Origin: Dermatophilaceae bacterium Soc4.6
GTDB taxonomy: Bacteria > Actinomycetota > Actinomycetes > Actinomycetales > Dermatophilaceae
NCBI GenBank assembly: GCA_039889245.1
Contig: JAZGVH010000002.1
Coordinates: 1,240,001-1,304,000 of the forward strand
Direction: 5' to 3'
DNA length: 64,000 nt
Positions 16,614 to 28,594 of the stretch are shown here, one piece after another (position 1 is the first letter of the stretch; each line of letters starts with the position of its first letter). A program made the translations under genes and the position numbers. The notes beneath the pieces are model-generated. The model saw nothing but the letters and a program-made list of their open reading frames with translations. It did not search any database and was not told where the DNA came from.

Positions 16614-18470
16614 ATGAGCAACATCGCCGCGGAGCGGCCGGAGAGCGAGGTCGACGGCGGCCCCGAGCAGCGCACCGACCTCGAGCCGGAGCAGGGCAGC
16701 CTGGCCCTGTCTGCCCCGCAGGACACCCACGACCGCGCCGAGTGGGAGGCTGCTGCCGCTGCCGTGCTGCGCAAGGCCCGGCGCCTGGCCGACGACGACC
16801 CCAACGACCTCGTATGGAGCGCCCTCACCCGCACCACCCTCGACGGCGTCGAGGTCACCCCCCTCGGCACGCCGGGCGACCTCGAGGCCCGCACGACGAG
16901 CGGGCGCCCGCAGCGCCCCGGCGCCTGGGACGTGCGCTCGCTCATCAGCGCCGACGCCACCCACACGGCCACCGGGCACGACGAGGCCCTCACCGACCTC
17001 GAGGGCGGCGTCACCTCACTGTGGCTGCGCGTGACAACCGACGCCGACCTGCCGACGCTGCTCGACGGCGTCTTCCTCGACCTCGCGCCCGTCGTGCTCG
17101 ACGCCCCCGAGGACCCGGTCGCGACCGCCCGCGCCCTCCTCGCCCACCTCGACGGCACCGAGCCCGCGCCCGGCACCAACCTCGGTGCCGACCCGGTCTC
17201 TGCCCGCCTGCGAGGCGGGTCGGCCGACGTCGAGGCCCTGCCCGACCTGCTCGCCGTGGCCCGCCTCGCCCTCGCAGCCGGTGTCCTCGGCGTGGTCGTC
17301 GACGCGACCGCCGCCCACGACCTCGGGGCCACCGACACCCAGGAGCTCGGCTACTCGATGGCGGTCGGCGCCGCCTACCTGCGCGCGCTCACCGCCGACG
17401 GGGTGGCGGTCGACGACGCGGCGGGGCTCATGGAGTTCCGCTACGCCGCGACCGACGACCAGTTCCTCACCATCGCCAAGCTCCGCGCGGCGCGGCGCCT
17501 GTGGGCGCGTGTGCTCGAGCTGTCCGGCGCCACGAACGTGCCCCAGCGCCAGCACGCGGTGACGAGCCGCCCGATGATGAGCGCCTACGACCCCCACGTC
17601 AACCTGTTGCGCACCACCGTCGCCGCCTTCGCCGCGGGGGTCGGCGGCGCCGACGCCGTCACCGTCCTGGCCTTCGACTCCCCCCTCGGCCGCCCTCACA
17701 CGCTCGGGCGACGGATGGCGCGCAACACCAGCGCCCTGCTGCTCGACGAGGCGCACGTCGCCGCCGTCAGCGACCCCGCCGGCGGTGCCTATGCCGTGGA
17801 GCGCCTCACCGACGACCTCGCGGTCGCCGGCTGGGCCGAGCTCGGTCGCCTCGACGGACCCGGCGGCATTGCCGCCGCGCTGGCCGACGGCAGCCTGCGG
17901 GCCCGGATCGAGGAGGCGGCGGTGCGACGCGACGGGCTCGTCGCTACCCGTCGGCAGCCGATCACCGGGCTCAGCGAATACCCCGACCTCGCCGCGACCC
18001 GCCTCGTGCGGGAGCCCGACCCGCTCGCCCCGCCGGTGCGCCGCTGGGGTGCCGCCTTCGAGGCGTTGCGTGACGACCCGCCCTCTGCGGCAGCCTTCCT
18101 CGCGACGATCGGCACCATCGCCCAGCACACGGCGAGAGCGACCTTCGCGACCAACCTGCTCGCCGCCGGCGGCATCGCAGCCGACGTCGCCGGGGCCACG
18201 GAGGGCCCCGCCGACCTCGTCTCCGCCTACTCCGGGCAGAGCGTCGCCGTGCTGGCGGGGACCGACGCGGCCTACAGGGCCTGGGGTGAGCAGGCCGCGA
18301 CCGCCCTGCGGGCCGCCGGGGTCACCCACGTCGTCGTGGCCGGCACGCCTGAGCCGTGGGCCGACGACTCGTGCGCCACCGGCGTCGACGCCCTCGCCTT
18401 CCTCGTCCGCACCCGCGAGCACCTGGTGGCGCCGAGCCCCACCGCCGCCCAGACGGAGGTCTCCGCATGA
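16614..18470 (+). CDS. mutA: Methylmalonyl-CoA mutase small subunit
   Basis: This 618-residue beta subunit is paralogous to MutB but lacks the cobalamin-binding DxHxxG motif. Conserved family segments include [44 protein letters not shown] and [18 protein letters not shown]. Small subunits are structural partners of the B12-bearing large subunit in propionyl-CoA/succinyl-CoA interconversion. The ATG at 16614 is chosen because the upstream frame is antisense to the ACT gene. Its stop overlaps mutB by ATGA. Confidence 0.92.
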   Translation: MSNIAAERPESEVDGGPEQRTDLEPEQGSLALSAPQDTHDRAEWEAAAAAVLRKARRLADDDPNDLVWSALTRTTLDGVEVTPLGTPGDLEARTTSGRPQRPGAWDVRSLISADATHTATGHDEALTDLEGGVTSLWLRVTTDADLPTLLDGVFLDLAPVVLDAPEDPVATARALLAHLDGTEPAPGTNLGADPVSARLRGGSADVEALPDLLAVARLALAAGVLGVVVDATAAHDLGATDTQELGYSMAVGAAYLRALTADGVAVDDAAGLMEFRYAATDDQFLTIAKLRAARRLWARVLELSGATNVPQRQHAVTSRPMMSAYDPHVNLLRTTVAAFAAGVGGADAVTVLAFDSPLGRPHTLGRRMARNTSALLLDEAHVAAVSDPAGGAYAVERLTDDLAVAGWAELGRLDGPGGIAAALADGSLRARIEEAAVRRDGLVATRRQPITGLSEYPDLAATRLVREPDPLAPPVRRWGAAFEALRDDPPSAAAFLATIGTIAQHTARATFATNLLAAGGIAADVAGATEGPADLVSAYSGQSVAVLAGTDAAYRAWGEQAATALRAAGVTHVVVAGTPEPWADDSCATGVDALAFLVRTREHLVAPSPTAAQTEVSA

Positions 18471-20641
18471 GTGTCCCGAGCAGCTTCGCCGGGCTGACCC
18501 TCGCGGGCGGGACGAGCGAAACACCAAGCACACCGACGGTGCCAATCGATCCCTGGCTGGCCCCGGAGGGCATCGAGATCCTCCCCGTCTACGGGCCGGA
18601 GCACCTCGAGGGGCTCGACGCTCTCGACACGTGGCCGGGTCTCAGCCCGTTCCTGCGCGGACCCTACCCGACGATGTACACCACCCAGCCGTGGACGGTG
18701 CGGCAGTATGCCGGCTTCTCGACCGCCGAGGAGTCCAACGCCTTCTACCGCCGCAACCTCGCCGCCGGGCAGAAGGGGCTGTCGGTCGCCTTCGACCTCG
18801 CGACCCACCGCGGCTACGACTCCGACCACCCGCGGGTGCGCGGCGACGTCGGGATGGCCGGCGTGGCCATCGACTCGATCTACGACACCCGCACGCTCTT
18901 CGACGGCATCCCGCTGAGTGAGATGTCGGTGTCGATGACCATGAACGGCGCCGTCCTGCCGGTGCTCGCGCTCTACATCGCCGCGGCCGGGGAGCAGGGG
19001 GTCGAGCCCGAGCAGCTGGCGGGCACGATCCAGAACGACATCCTCAAGGAGTTCATGGTCCGCAACACCTACATCTACCCGCCCGCACCGTCGATGCGGA
19101 TCATCTCCGACATCTTCAGCTACACCTCCGCCCGGATGCCGCGCTTCAACTCGATCTCGATCTCCGGTTACCACATCCAGGAGGCCGGGGCCACGGCCGA
19201 CCTCGAGCTGGCCTACACCCTCGCCGACGGGGTCGAGTACATCCGCGCGGGCCTCGCGACCGGCATGACGATCGACCAGTTCGCCCCGCGCCTGTCGTTC
19301 TTCTGGGCCATCGGCACCAACATCTTCATGGAGATCGCCAAGCTGCGCGCGGCCCGGGCGCTCTGGTCCCGGCTGGTGCGCCAGTTCGAGCCGACCAACC
19401 CCAAGTCGCTGAGCCTGCGCACCCACAGCCAGACCTCCGGCTGGTCGCTCGCGGCGCAGGACCCCTTCAACAACGTCGCCCGCACGTGCCTGGAGGCCAT
19501 GGCGGCGACGCAGGGGCACACGCAGTCGCTCCATACGAACGCCCTCGACGAGGCCATCGCGCTGCCCACCGACTTCTCGGCGCGCATCGCGCGCAACACG
19601 CAGCTGCTGCTGCAGCAGGAGAGCGGCACGACGGGCACCATCGACCCGTGGGGTGGCTCCTACTACGTCGAGCGCCTGACCCACGACCTGGCCGAGAAGG
19701 CCTGGGCGCACATCGTCGAGGCCGAGGAGGCCGGCGGCATGGCGCGGGCCATCGAGCAGGGCATCCCCAAGATGCGCATCGAGGAGGCGGCGGCGCGCAC
19801 CCAGGCGCGGATCGACTCGGGGTCGCAGAAGGTCATCGGCGTCAACACCTACCGGCTGGCCACCGAGGACCAGCTCGACGTGCTGCGGGTCGAGGGCGAC
19901 TCCGTCTACCGCCAGCAGGTCGCCAAGCTCGAGCGGCTGCGGGCCGAGCGCGACGACACGGCCGTACGGGCCGCCCTCGAGGCGCTCACCCGCTCGGCCG
20001 AGGCGGGGCCCCCGCCCGCCGGCTCGCTCGAGGGCAACCTCCTCGCCCTCGCCGTCGAGGCCGCGCGGGCCAAGGCGACCGTCGGGGAGATCAGTGACGC
20101 GCTGGAGAAGGTCTACGGCCGGCACCAGGCGACGATCCGTACGATCAGCGGCGTGTACCGCGACGAGTCCACCCACGCCGGCGGCACCCTGGTGACCCAG
20201 GTGGTCGACGCGACCGCGCAGTTCGAGGAGGCCGAGGGCCGACGCCCGCGCATCCTCGTGGCCAAGATGGGCCAGGACGGGCACGACCGCGGGCAGAAGG
20301 TCATCGTCACCGCCTTCGCCGACATGGGCTTCGACGTCGACGTGGGCCCGCTCTTCTCCACACCCGAGGAGGTCGCGCAGCAGGCGGTCGACAACGACGT
20401 GCACATCGTCGGCGTCAGCTCGCTCGCGGCCGGGCACCTGACCCTGCTGCCGGCCCTGCGCGCGGCGCTGGCCGAGCAGGGGCGCGGCGACATCATGGTC
20501 GTCATCGGTGGCGTCATCCCGCCCGACGACGTGCCGCGTCTGCTCGAGATGGGTGCGGCCGCTATCTTCCTGCCCGGGACCGTCATCGCCGAGTCGGCCC
20601 TCGACCTGCTCGCCCGGCTGCGCGAGCAGCTGGACCACTGA
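18467..20641 (+). CDS. mutB: Methylmalonyl-CoA mutase large subunit
   Basis: This 724-residue catalytic subunit interconverts methylmalonyl-CoA and succinyl-CoA with adenosylcobalamin. The TIM-barrel part has [43 protein letters not shown] and [24 protein letters not shown]. The C-terminal B12 domain carries GQDGHDRG with the lower axial ligand His at residue 606. The start is an ATG inside the mutA stop. The chaperone gene meaB follows after 5 bp, so mutA-mutB-meaB form one operon. Confidence 0.96.
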   Translation: MSVPSSFAGLTLAGGTSETPSTPTVPIDPWLAPEGIEILPVYGPEHLEGLDALDTWPGLSPFLRGPYPTMYTTQPWTVRQYAGFSTAEESNAFYRRNLAAGQKGLSVAFDLATHRGYDSDHPRVRGDVGMAGVAIDSIYDTRTLFDGIPLSEMSVSMTMNGAVLPVLALYIAAAGEQGVEPEQLAGTIQNDILKEFMVRNTYIYPPAPSMRIISDIFSYTSARMPRFNSISISGYHIQEAGATADLELAYTLADGVEYIRAGLATGMTIDQFAPRLSFFWAIGTNIFMEIAKLRAARALWSRLVRQFEPTNPKSLSLRTHSQTSGWSLAAQDPFNNVARTCLEAMAATQGHTQSLHTNALDEAIALPTDFSARIARNTQLLLQQESGTTGTIDPWGGSYYVERLTHDLAEKAWAHIVEAEEAGGMARAIEQGIPKMRIEEAAARTQARIDSGSQKVIGVNTYRLATEDQLDVLRVEGDSVYRQQVAKLERLRAERDDTAVRAALEALTRSAEAGPPPAGSLEGNLLALAVEAARAKATVGEISDALEKVYGRHQATIRTISGVYRDESTHAGGTLVTQVVDATAQFEEAEGRRPRILVAKMGQDGHDRGQKVIVTAFADMGFDVDVGPLFSTPEEVAQQAVDNDVHIVGVSSLAAGHLTLLPALRAALAEQGRGDIMVVIGGVIPPDDVPRLLEMGAAAIFLPGTVIAESALDLLARLREQLDH

Positions 20642-20646
20642 GCACC

Positions 20647-21768
20647 GTGAGCACCCCGGGTGCACTGGGCGAACCGGTGGACCCGGGTGCAGTGGGTGAG
20701 GCGGGTGAGGCGGGCGAGGCGGCGAGGGTGCCTGGTGGTCGCGGGGGCGAGGTCGACGTGTCGGCGCTGCTGTGCGGCATACGGGCTGGGCGTCGGGCGG
20801 CCGTGGCCCAGGCGATCACGCTGGTCGAGTCGCGACGCCCGTCGCACCGGTTGGCGGCGCGTGAGCTGCTGACCGCCCTCGTCGCCGGGCCCGGGGCCGA
20901 GGTTGACTCTGAGTCGACCCCCGCGGTGGGGGTGGCCCCCGCCGCCGTCCGGGTCGGCATCTCGGGCGTGCCCGGGGTCGGCAAGTCGACCTTCATCGAG
21001 GCCCTCGGCACCCGGCTGACCCGCGCGGGGCACCGGGTCGGGGTGCTCGCGGTCGACCCGTCGTCGGTGCGCACCGGCGGCTCGGTGCTCGGCGACAAGA
21101 CCCGGATGGCCCGGCTCGCGGCCGACCCGCACGCCTTCATCCGCCCCTCCCCCGCGGCCGGCACACTCGGCGGCGTCGCGCGGGCGACGGTGCAGGCGAT
21201 GACGGTGCTCGAGGCCGCGGGCTACGACGTGATCCTCGTCGAGACCGTGGGCGTCGGGCAGTCCGAGGTCACGGTCGCCGGCATGGTCGACACCTTCCTC
21301 TTCCTCACCCTGGCCCGCACCGGCGACCAGCTGCAGGGCATCAAGAAGGGCATCCTCGAGATCGCCGACGTCGTCGCGGTCAACAAGGCCGACGGCGACC
21401 AGCAGGTCGTGGCGGGGTCGGCGGCCCGCGAGCTCGCCTCCGCGCTGCGGCTCGTGCGCGGTCACGGCGAGTGGGCGCCGCCCGTGGTCACCTGCTCCGC
21501 CCTCGAGGACATCGGCATCGACGACCTGTGGCGCCACGTGCACGAGCACCGCGACCACCTTGGCGTCGAGGGCCTGGCGGCCAAGCGCGCCGGGCAGCAG
21601 CTCGACTTCACCTGGGCCCTCGTGCGCGACGAGCTCGACCAGCGGCTGCGCCACTCCCCCGGGGTGCGCGCGGTGCAGGACGACGTACGACGTGCCGTCC
21701 TTGCCGGCGAGCTGCCTGCGACAGCCGCGGCGGACCGCCTGCTCGAGGCCTACGACGCCCCGACCTGA
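20647..21768 (+). CDS. meaB: MeaB-family methylmalonyl-CoA mutase GTPase chaperone
   Basis: This 373-residue G3E GTPase loads and protects the mutase cofactor. Walker A GVPGVGKST, the DPSSVRTGGSVLGDKTRM switch, VETVGVGQSEV (Walker B/base region) and NKAD (guanine specificity) are all present. The first ~50 residues are an unusual Gly/Glu/Ala-rich leader before the helical start VSALLCGIRAGRRAAVAQAITLVE, so true translation could begin later than the GTG at 20647. It lies 5 bp after mutB. The gene is convergent with udgB. Confidence 0.92.
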   Translation: MSTPGALGEPVDPGAVGEAGEAGEAARVPGGRGGEVDVSALLCGIRAGRRAAVAQAITLVESRRPSHRLAARELLTALVAGPGAEVDSESTPAVGVAPAAVRVGISGVPGVGKSTFIEALGTRLTRAGHRVGVLAVDPSSVRTGGSVLGDKTRMARLAADPHAFIRPSPAAGTLGGVARATVQAMTVLEAAGYDVILVETVGVGQSEVTVAGMVDTFLFLTLARTGDQLQGIKKGILEIADVVAVNKADGDQQVVAGSAARELASALRLVRGHGEWAPPVVTCSALEDIGIDDLWRHVHEHRDHLGVEGLAAKRAGQQLDFTWALVRDELDQRLRHSPGVRAVQDDVRRAVLAGELPATAAADRLLEAYDAPT

Positions 21769-21771
21769 CGC

Positions 21772-22623
21772 TCACAGCCGCCCGATCACCTCGTCGAGCA
21801 TCTCCACCGTCAGCTTGCCGGTGAAGGTGTTCTGCTGGCTGACGTGGTAGCTGCCGACCAGCCGCACGACGCCGTACGGCGTGCCGAGCGCCGCCTCCGC
21901 GCCGTGCCCGAAACGGGCCTTGGGGCGGGGCACCTCCCACCCCTGCCGGCGGGCGGCGGCGAGGCTGGCGTCCCACCCGATCTGGCCGAGGGCCAGCATC
22001 GAGCGCAGCCGCGGGGCGACCAGCTCGAGGTCGCGGTCGAGCCACGCCCCGCAGGTGTCGCGCTCGGCCGGGGTCGGCTTGTTGGCCGGCGGCGCACACC
22101 GCACGGCAGCCACGATCCGGATGCCGTGCAGCACCTGCCCGTCGCCACTGGCCACCGACGTCGGCGAGCTCGCGAACCCGCCGCGGTGCAGGGCCGCATA
22201 GAGCCAGTCACCGCTGCGGTCTCCGGTGAACATCCGCCCGGTGCGGTTGGTACCGTTGGCCGCTGGGGCCAAGCCGATGACCAGCACCTCGACCGACCCC
22301 GGGTCGGGGTCACCGAAACCGGGGCCCGGACGACCCCAGTAGGGCTGGTCGGCGAAGGAGGCCCGCCGACCGGTGCGCGCCACCGACTCGCGCCAGCTCA
22401 CCAGCCGGGGGCAGGCCCGACAGACTGACATGCGGGCGTCGAGCGTCGCGGTGTCGGGCGCCGACGAGGCCAGCCGCACGACGGCTGCGGCGGTGCGCGC
22501 GACCGGGGTCGAGGCATCAGCCGGGTCACCCGGCCAGCCCGTCCCCGGCGGGACCGGCGAGGCGAAGAGCCGGCCCGTGACGGGGTGGGGAGCGAGCGAC
22601 GTGGCGGGCTCCGGCGACTCCAT
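21772..22623 (-). CDS. udgB: Uracil-DNA glycosylase, family 5 (UdgB)
   Basis: This 283-residue base-excision repair enzyme carries the UdgB signature [18 protein letters not shown] at residues 117-134. UdgB lacks the polar catalytic Asp/Asn of family 1 at this site. The late motif [13 protein letters not shown] is also present. Cysteines C68 and C71 (CRACPRL) and later cysteines match the 4Fe-4S cluster pattern of families 4 and 5. Family 5 removes uracil, and hypoxanthine in some members. It is divergent from the carboxylase gene and convergent with meaB. Confidence 0.9.
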   Translation of the reverse strand: MESPEPATSLAPHPVTGRLFASPVPPGTGWPGDPADASTPVARTAAAVVRLASSAPDTATLDARMSVCRACPRLVSWRESVARTGRRASFADQPYWGRPGPGFGDPDPGSVEVLVIGLAPAANGTNRTGRMFTGDRSGDWLYAALHRGGFASSPTSVASGDGQVLHGIRIVAAVRCAPPANKPTPAERDTCGAWLDRDLELVAPRLRSMLALGQIGWDASLAAARRQGWEVPRPKARFGHGAEAALGTPYGVVRLVGSYHVSQQNTFTGKLTVEMLDEVIGRL

Positions 22624-22654
22624 TCGGCCAGCCTGCCACGCACACCTCGACGAC

Positions 22655-22688
22655 CCACCGGCAGGTTGACTCGATAGTAGGCCGGTGG
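22655..22688. promoter_or_regulatory. Dyad and -35-like element before the carboxylase gene
   Basis: CCACCGGC (22655-22662) and GCCGGTGG (22681-22688) are exact complements 18 bp apart. A TTGACT -35-like box (22666-22671) lies between them. This could be a regulated promoter for the carboxylase. The -10 is not clear. Confidence 0.35.
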
Positions 22689-22703
22689 TGTGACAGATTC
22701 GCG

Positions 22704-25700
22704 GTGATGGACACCCTGATGACGACCACAGCCGCCGGGATCGACGAGCCGGCCGGGGGTCCCGCGCCCACGACGTTCCGGCGGATCGCAGTCGTCAACC
22801 GCGGGGAGTCGGCGATGCGCCTGATCCATGCCGTGCGCGACCTCAACGCGCAGCACGGCACGTCGATCGAGGTCGTCGCGCTGCACACCGACGGCGAGCG
22901 CCGCGCGATGTTCGTCCGCGAGGCCGACCTGGCCGTCAGCCTCGGCCCCGCCTCCGCCCGCCCCTACCTCGACCACGCCGTGCTCGAGCGGGCGCTGCGC
23001 GAGTGCGGCGCCGACGCCGCGTGGGTGGGCTGGGGCTTCGTCGCCGAGGACCCGACCTTCGCCGAGCTCTGCGCGCGCATCGGGGTCACCTTCATCGGGC
23101 CGAGCCCCGAGGCCATGCGCCAGCTGGGCGACAAGATCGGCAGCAAGCTCATCGCCGAGGAGGTCGGGGTGCCCGTGGCCCCCTGGAGCCGTGGCGCGGT
23201 CGACACCCTCGACGACGCCCTGGCGCAGTCGGCCCGCATCGGCTACCCCCTCATGCTCAAGGCGACCGCCGGCGGCGGCGGGCGCGGCATCCGCGTCATC
23301 ACCTCCGACGACGACCTGCGCGACGCCTACACCCGCACCCGCGAGGAGGCCCAGCGCTCGTTCGGCAGCGGTGTCGTCTTCCTCGAGAAGCTCGTCACCG
23401 GCGCCCGGCACGTCGAGGTGCAGGTCATCTCCGACGGGCAGAACGCCTGGGCCCTCGGCGTGCGCGACTGCACGGTGCAGCGGCGCAACCAGAAGGTCAT
23501 CGAGGAGTCGGCCTCACCCGTCCTCTCCCCCGAGCAGGTCGCCGAGCTCAAGGCCAGTGCCGAGCGGCTCGCCGTGCGCGTCGCGTATGCCGGCGCCGGC
23601 ACGGTCGAGTTCCTCTACCACCCGCAGGACCGCTTCTTTGCCTTCCTCGAGGTCAACACCCGCCTGCAGGTCGAGCACCCGATCACCGAGGTCACGACCG
23701 ACGTCGACCTGGTGAAGCTGCAGATCCACGTCGCCGGCGGGGGACGCCTGGTCGGGCCCGCGCCGGCCGAGAAGGGCCACGCCGTCGAGGCCCGGCTGAA
23801 TGCCGAGGACCCCGACCGCGACTTCGCACCGTCCCCCGGCCGCATCGCGCTGCTCACCCTGCCCTCGGGCCCCGGCATCCGCGTCGACACCGGGGTCGGC
23901 GAGGGCGACGTGATCCCGGCCGACTTCGACTCGATGATCGCCAAGATCATCGCCTACGGCCGCGACCGCGACGAGGCCCTCGGGCGGCTGCGCCGGGCGA
24001 TGGCGGAGACCACCGTCGTCATCGAGGGCGGCTCCACCAACAAGAGCTTCGTCATCGACCTGCTCGAGCAGCCCGAGGTCGTCGACGGGTCGTGTGACAC
24101 CGGATGGATCGACCGCGTGCGCGGCGAGGGGCGCCTCGTCTCCAGCGCCCACTCGGGGGTGGCGCTCGTGGTGGCCGGCATCGAGGCCTACGAGGAGCAG
24201 GAGCAGGTCGAGGTCGCGCGACTGCTCGAGACCGCGAGCGGTGGCCGCCCGCAGGTGCAGCACCGTGGTGGGCGCACGGTCGAGCTCAAGCTGCGCGGCT
24301 CGTCGTACAAGGTGCGGGTCGACCGCCTCGGACCGCTGCGCTTCCGTGTGGGCGTCGACGACCTCACGCCGGTCGACGCCGACCTCGACCGCATCGACGA
24401 CCACACCGCGCGCCTCACCCTCGAGGGGCAGCGCTACCGCCTCGTCACCGCCACCCACGGGCCCGTGCACCTCGTCGAGGTCAACGGCACGACGCACCGC
24501 GTCAGCCGCGACGAGGGCGGCGTGCTGCGATCGCCCGCCCCCGCCCTGGTGGTCGCGACGCCGGTCGCCGTCGGGGCCACGGTCACGGCCGGGCAGCCCG
24601 TCCTGGTCCTCGAGTCGATGAAGATGGAGACGGTGCTCCCCGCCCCGTATGCCGCGACCGTGCGCGAGCTGCACGTCTCGGCCGGCAGCCAAGTCGAGAC
24701 CGGCACGCCGCTGATCCGGCTCGAGCCCATCGCTGACGGCCCGCAGGAGACAGCCGCGCCGGTCTCGGCGGTCGACCTCGACCTGCCGCTGCCCGCCCCC
24801 GACGGCACGGCCGACGAGCGGGCCCGCGAGGGTCTGACCGAGCTGAGCGGCATGCTGCTCGGCTACGACGTCGACCCAACGGCCGAGGGGCACGCGCTGC
24901 GCGGCTACCTCGGGGCCCGCGACGAGCTGGCGGCCGACGGCCGCGCCCCCATCGGCGACGAGCTCGAGCTGCTGCGCGTCTTCGCCGACTTCGCCGAGCT
25001 GTCACGCAACCGCCCGATGGCGACCGAGCGGGCGCCCCAGAGCACGGTGCACTCACCGCGGGAGTTCTTCCACACCTACCTGCGCACCCTCGACCCCGAC
25101 CGCGGAGGCCTCACCGAGGAGTTCCGCAGCAAGCTGCGCCGGGTGCTCGAGCACTACCGCGTCGACTCCTTCGACCGCACCCGCGAGCTCGACGACGCCG
25201 TCTTCCGCATCTTCCTCGCCCAGCGGCGCTCGACCCCCGACGTCACCGTCGCGACCGCCCTGCTCCAGCGGTGGACGACCGAGCCGCGCCCGGCCGCACC
25301 CCTCGACGGCGTGGTGCGCGACACGCTCGACCGCCTCGTGCTGGCCACCCAGCTGCGGTTCCCCATCGTCGGCGACCTCGCCCGCAGCGTCCGCTTCCGC
25401 TGGTTCGACCAGCCCCTCGTCGACGCCGAGCGGGCCTCGGTGCTCGCCCACGTGCAGACCGAGGTGGCCGACCTCGCCGACCACCCCGACGCCCCTGACC
25501 GCGCCGCCCGCATCGAGGCCCTCGCCGCGATCCCCGAGCAGGTCGTGCAGTTCCTCGGCGAACGCCTCCAGGGCGAGCTGCCGGGCACCGAGCCGATGCT
25601 CGAGGTGCTGGTCCGCCGGCACTACCGCGAGTACGCCCTCGACGGCGTGCGCTCCCTCGCGGTCGACGGCCGGCCCTTCGCCGTCGCCGACTACGTGCTG

Positions 25701-28289
25701 GACGAGCGCCCCACCCACCTCGTGTCCACCATCGGCACGGTCGACGAGCTGTCTCCGGACAGCCCTCTCGTCGCCGCCATCGACCACCAGGTCGGGCTCG
25801 CCACCACCGACCACGAGGTGGTGGTCGACCTCTACCTGTCGTGGCCCGGGCTGCCCGAGAAGCCCGACGAGGCGTCGGGCGCCCTGCGCGACCGGCTGGC
25901 CTCCCTCGGCTTCACCCAGCGCGCACGCCGCGTCGCCCTGGCCGTCGCCCCCGGCGGTGCGCGCGACGTCGCCTACTTCACCTTCCGGCCCGACCACGAC
26001 GCCACCTTCGCCACCTCGGGCCCCGCGCCCGGGGGCCTCTTCGAGGACGACCTGGTGCGCGGCGTGCACCCGATGGTGGGGCGCCGGCTCAACCTGTGGC
26101 GCCTGCGCCACTTCGACCTCACCCGGGTCGACGGGCCCGAGGACGTGCTGCTGCTGCACGCCACCGCCAAGGACAACCCCGCCGACCAGCGGCTCGTCGC
26201 GATGGCCCAGGTGCGGCAGTTCTCCGTCGTGCGCGACGACGGCGGGCGGATCACCTCGATCCCCCACGTCGAGCGCGCCATCGCCGGCTGCCTCGAGGCG
26301 ATCCGACGCGCCCGGGCCGCGCGCGGGGCGGCCGGCGCCCGGCTCGACACCAACCTCGTGTGGCTGCACGTCTGGCCCGTCATCGAGGCCGACGTCGAGC
26401 AGATCGCCGCCCTCCGCGACAAGATCGCTCCCCTCACCGCCGGGGCCGGCATCGAGGAGATCCTCGCGGACGGCCGCGTGCCCGGCCCCGACGGCACCAC
26501 GGTCCCGATCTCGGCGCGCTTCTTCTACAGCCCCGGCTCGGGGGTCACGTCGACCATCGGCGAGCCGCCGGCCGAGCTGCTGGCCCCCGTCGACGACTAC
26601 CAGCAGAAGGTGCTGCGCGCTCGCCGTCGCGGCCTCGTCTACCCCTACGAGGTCCAGGAGATGGTCGCCGGCCCCGGCGGCTCCTCCCAGGAGTACGACC
26701 TCGACGACGCGGGCCGGCTCGTGCCGGTGGACCGGGCGCCCGGGCTCAACACCGCCGGGATCGTCGCCGGGGTCGTCACCACCCGCACCCGCCTGCACCC
26801 CGAGGGCGTGACCCGGGTGACCATCGCGGGCGATCCCACCATGGCCCTCGGAGCCGTCTCCGAGCCGGAGTGCTCGCGGGTCGTCGCCGCCATCGACCTC
26901 GCCCAGCAGATGGGGGTGCCGCTCGAGTGGTACGCCCTCTCGGCCGGCGCCCGCATCTCGATGGACTCCGGCGTGGAGAACATGGATGCCGTGGCGCGGG
27001 CGCTCAAGCGGATCATCGAGTTCACCCAGGACGGCGGCGAGATCAACATCGTCGTCGCCGGCATCAACGTCGGCGCCCAGCCCTACTGGAACGCCGAGGC
27101 GACGATGCTCATGCACACCAAGGGCATCCTCGTCATGACGCCCGACAGCGCGATGGTGCTCACCGGGAAGCAGTCGCTCGACTTCTCGGGTGGGGTCTCG
27201 GCCGAGGACAACTTCGGCATCGGCGGCTACGACCGGGTCATGGGCCCCAACGGCCAGGCACAGTACTGGGCGCCCGACCTCTCCGGCGCGGTCGGCATCC
27301 TGCTCGAGCACTACGACCACTCCTACGTGCTCCCCGGCGAGACCGGGCCCCGGCGGGCGGCGACGAGCGACCCCACCGACCGCGACGTGTCGCCCTACCC
27401 GCACGTGCTGGAGGGGTCGGACTTCACCACCGTCGGTGACATCTTCTCGCCCGCGACCAACCCCGACCGCAAGAAGGCCTTCGACATCCGCACCCTGATG
27501 CGCGCGGTGTCGGACCAGGACCACCGGGTGCTCGAGCGCTGGGCCGGGATGGCCGACGCCGAGACGGCCGTGGTGCAGGACGTGCACCTCGGGGGTCACC
27601 CGGTCACCCTCATCGGCATCGAGAGCAAGTCGGTGCCGAGGCGGGGCGTGCCGCCGACCGACGGGCCCGACACCTACACCTCGGGCACGCTCTTCCCCCG
27701 CTCGTCGAAGAAGGTCGCGCGCGCCATCAACGCCGCCAGCGGCAACCGGCCGGTCGTGGTGCTGGCCAACCTGTCGGGCTTCGACGGCTCACCCGAGTCG
27801 ATGCGGGCGCTGCAGCTGGAGTACGGCGCCGAGATCGGCCGCTCGATCGTCAACTTCGACGGACCGATCGTCTTCACCGTCGTCTCGCGATACCACGGTG
27901 GGGCCTTCGTGGTCTTCTCCAAGGCGCTCAACCCGAGCATGACCGTCCTCGCGGTCGACGGGTCGTTCGCGTCGGTGCTCGGTGGCGCCCCCGCCGCGGC
28001 CGTGGTGTTCACCGCCGACGTCGACGCGCGCACGGCGGCAGACCCCCGGGTGAGCGCGGCGGAGCAGTCGCTCGCACAGGCCTCGGAGGACGAGCGGGCG
28101 GCTCGACGCGTGGCCCTCACCGACATCCGGACGGCGGTGCGCGCCGAGAAGCTCGGAGAGGTCGCGGCGCAGTTCGACGGCATCCACAGCATCCGCCGCG
28201 CCGTGCGGGTGGGTGCGGTCGACAAGGTCGTCGACGCGGCTGCCCTGCGGCCGGAGATCATCGCCGCCCTCGACGCCAGGCTGCCGTAG
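22704..28289 (+). CDS. Single-chain biotin-dependent acyl-CoA carboxylase (BC-BCCP-CT)
   Basis: This 1861-residue multidomain carboxylase packs all partial reactions in one chain. Biotin carboxylase occupies roughly 28-480, with the ATP-grasp glycine loop starting at K186 ([13 protein letters not shown]) and [14 protein letters not shown]. The biotin carrier follows with the biotinylated lysine K640 in [10 protein letters not shown] ~500-residue helical central region separates it from the carboxyltransferase (about 1200-1861: [41 protein letters not shown]). This order and central region resemble eukaryotic acetyl-CoA carboxylase more than the split AccA/AccD subunits of most actinobacteria. 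The substrate (acetyl-, propionyl- or longer acyl-CoA) is not readable. The start is a GTG at 22704 or the ATG one codon later. Confidence 0.9.
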   Translation: MMDTLMTTTAAGIDEPAGGPAPTTFRRIAVVNRGESAMRLIHAVRDLNAQHGTSIEVVALHTDGERRAMFVREADLAVSLGPASARPYLDHAVLERALRECGADAAWVGWGFVAEDPTFAELCARIGVTFIGPSPEAMRQLGDKIGSKLIAEEVGVPVAPWSRGAVDTLDDALAQSARIGYPLMLKATAGGGGRGIRVITSDDDLRDAYTRTREEAQRSFGSGVVFLEKLVTGARHVEVQVISDGQNAWALGVRDCTVQRRNQKVIEESASPVLSPEQVAELKASAERLAVRVAYAGAGTVEFLYHPQDRFFAFLEVNTRLQVEHPITEVTTDVDLVKLQIHVAGGGRLVGPAPAEKGHAVEARLNAEDPDRDFAPSPGRIALLTLPSGPGIRVDTGVGEGDVIPADFDSMIAKIIAYGRDRDEALGRLRRAMAETTVVIEGGSTNKSFVIDLLEQPEVVDGSCDTGWIDRVRGEGRLVSSAHSGVALVVAGIEAYEEQEQVEVARLLETASGGRPQVQHRGGRTVELKLRGSSYKVRVDRLGPLRFRVGVDDLTPVDADLDRIDDHTARLTLEGQRYRLVTATHGPVHLVEVNGTTHRVSRDEGGVLRSPAPALVVATPVAVGATVTAGQPVLVLESMKMETVLPAPYAATVRELHVSAGSQVETGTPLIRLEPIADGPQETAAPVSAVDLDLPLPAPDGTADERAREGLTELSGMLLGYDVDPTAEGHALRGYLGARDELAADGRAPIGDELELLRVFADFAELSRNRPMATERAPQSTVHSPREFFHTYLRTLDPDRGGLTEEFRSKLRRVLEHYRVDSFDRTRELDDAVFRIFLAQRRSTPDVTVATALLQRWTTEPRPAAPLDGVVRDTLDRLVLATQLRFPIVGDLARSVRFRWFDQPLVDAERASVLAHVQTEVADLADHPDAPDRAARIEALAAIPEQVVQFLGERLQGELPGTEPMLEVLVRRHYREYALDGVRSLAVDGRPFAVADYVLDERPTHLVSTIGTVDELSPDSPLVAAIDHQVGLATTDHEVVVDLYLSWPGLPEKPDEASGALRDRLASLGFTQRARRVALAVAPGGARDVAYFTFRPDHDATFATSGPAPGGLFEDDLVRGVHPMVGRRLNLWRLRHFDLTRVDGPEDVLLLHATAKDNPADQRLVAMAQVRQFSVVRDDGGRITSIPHVERAIAGCLEAIRRARAARGAAGARLDTNLVWLHVWPVIEADVEQIAALRDKIAPLTAGAGIEEILADGRVPGPDGTTVPISARFFYSPGSGVTSTIGEPPAELLAPVDDYQQKVLRARRRGLVYPYEVQEMVAGPGGSSQEYDLDDAGRLVPVDRAPGLNTAGIVAGVVTTRTRLHPEGVTRVTIAGDPTMALGAVSEPECSRVVAAIDLAQQMGVPLEWYALSAGARISMDSGVENMDAVARALKRIIEFTQDGGEINIVVAGINVGAQPYWNAEATMLMHTKGILVMTPDSAMVLTGKQSLDFSGGVSAEDNFGIGGYDRVMGPNGQAQYWAPDLSGAVGILLEHYDHSYVLPGETGPRRAATSDPTDRDVSPYPHVLEGSDFTTVGDIFSPATNPDRKKAFDIRTLMRAVSDQDHRVLERWAGMADAETAVVQDVHLGGHPVTLIGIESKSVPRRGVPPTDGPDTYTSGTLFPRSSKKVARAINAASGNRPVVVLANLSGFDGSPESMRALQLEYGAEIGRSIVNFDGPIVFTVVSRYHGGAFVVFSKALNPSMTVLAVDGSFASVLGGAPAAAVVFTADVDARTAADPRVSAAEQSLAQASEDERAARRVALTDIRTAVRAEKLGEVAAQFDGIHSIRRAVRVGAVDKVVDAAALRPEIIAALDARLP

Positions 28290-28350
28290 CGGCGGCCTGG
28301 TGCATCCGTCGGGACAGGCTGGCCTTTCGGACGACCACCCCCGCCGTCAC

Positions 28351-28512
28351 GGCCGATGGTCACCCCGATCCGGGCGTGACAGTCTCATCACCAGCAGCAC
28401 GAAGGACTCGGAGCTCTCCCGGACTCCGCGGTCGCGCGTGCTGCCTCACCCGGGAGACACGACGCCCCCGGCGCCGCTCTCACCGCCTCCGGGCGGGAGC
28501 GGCGCCGGGGGC
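28351..28512 (+). ncRNA. Candidate structured RNA, copy 1
   Basis: The element has three parts. The first is a conserved upstream block (GGCCGATGG... TGACAGTCTC). The second is a hairpin with outer stem GCAGCACG/CGTGCTGC (28394-28401, 28437-28444), inner stem CGGAG/CTCCG and loop CTCTCCCGGA. The third is a very strong GC hairpin with 16-bp perfect arms (28464-28479, 28497-28512) enclosing a nested CCGCC/GGCGG stem. A second copy lies 243 bp away. The strand is not certain; plus is chosen because the strong hairpin then lies 3' like a terminator. Confidence 0.5.
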
Positions 28513-28594
28513 ACTCTCGTGTTCGGGGCCCCCTCCGACCGAAGGGTGAAAGCGGACATCAGTGGCTATTCGGACTACTCGCGTCAGACGTCAT

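Noticed and set aside
18272-20665. A ~797-codon minus-strand frame across mutA/mutB
   Set aside because: It is antisense to mutB, whose B12 and TIM-barrel motifs are intact; the antisense translation is low-complexity.
25053-27599. An ~848-codon minus-strand frame inside the carboxylase gene
   Set aside because: It is a shadow frame opposite the conserved carboxyltransferase; long GC-rich genes often leave such open complements.
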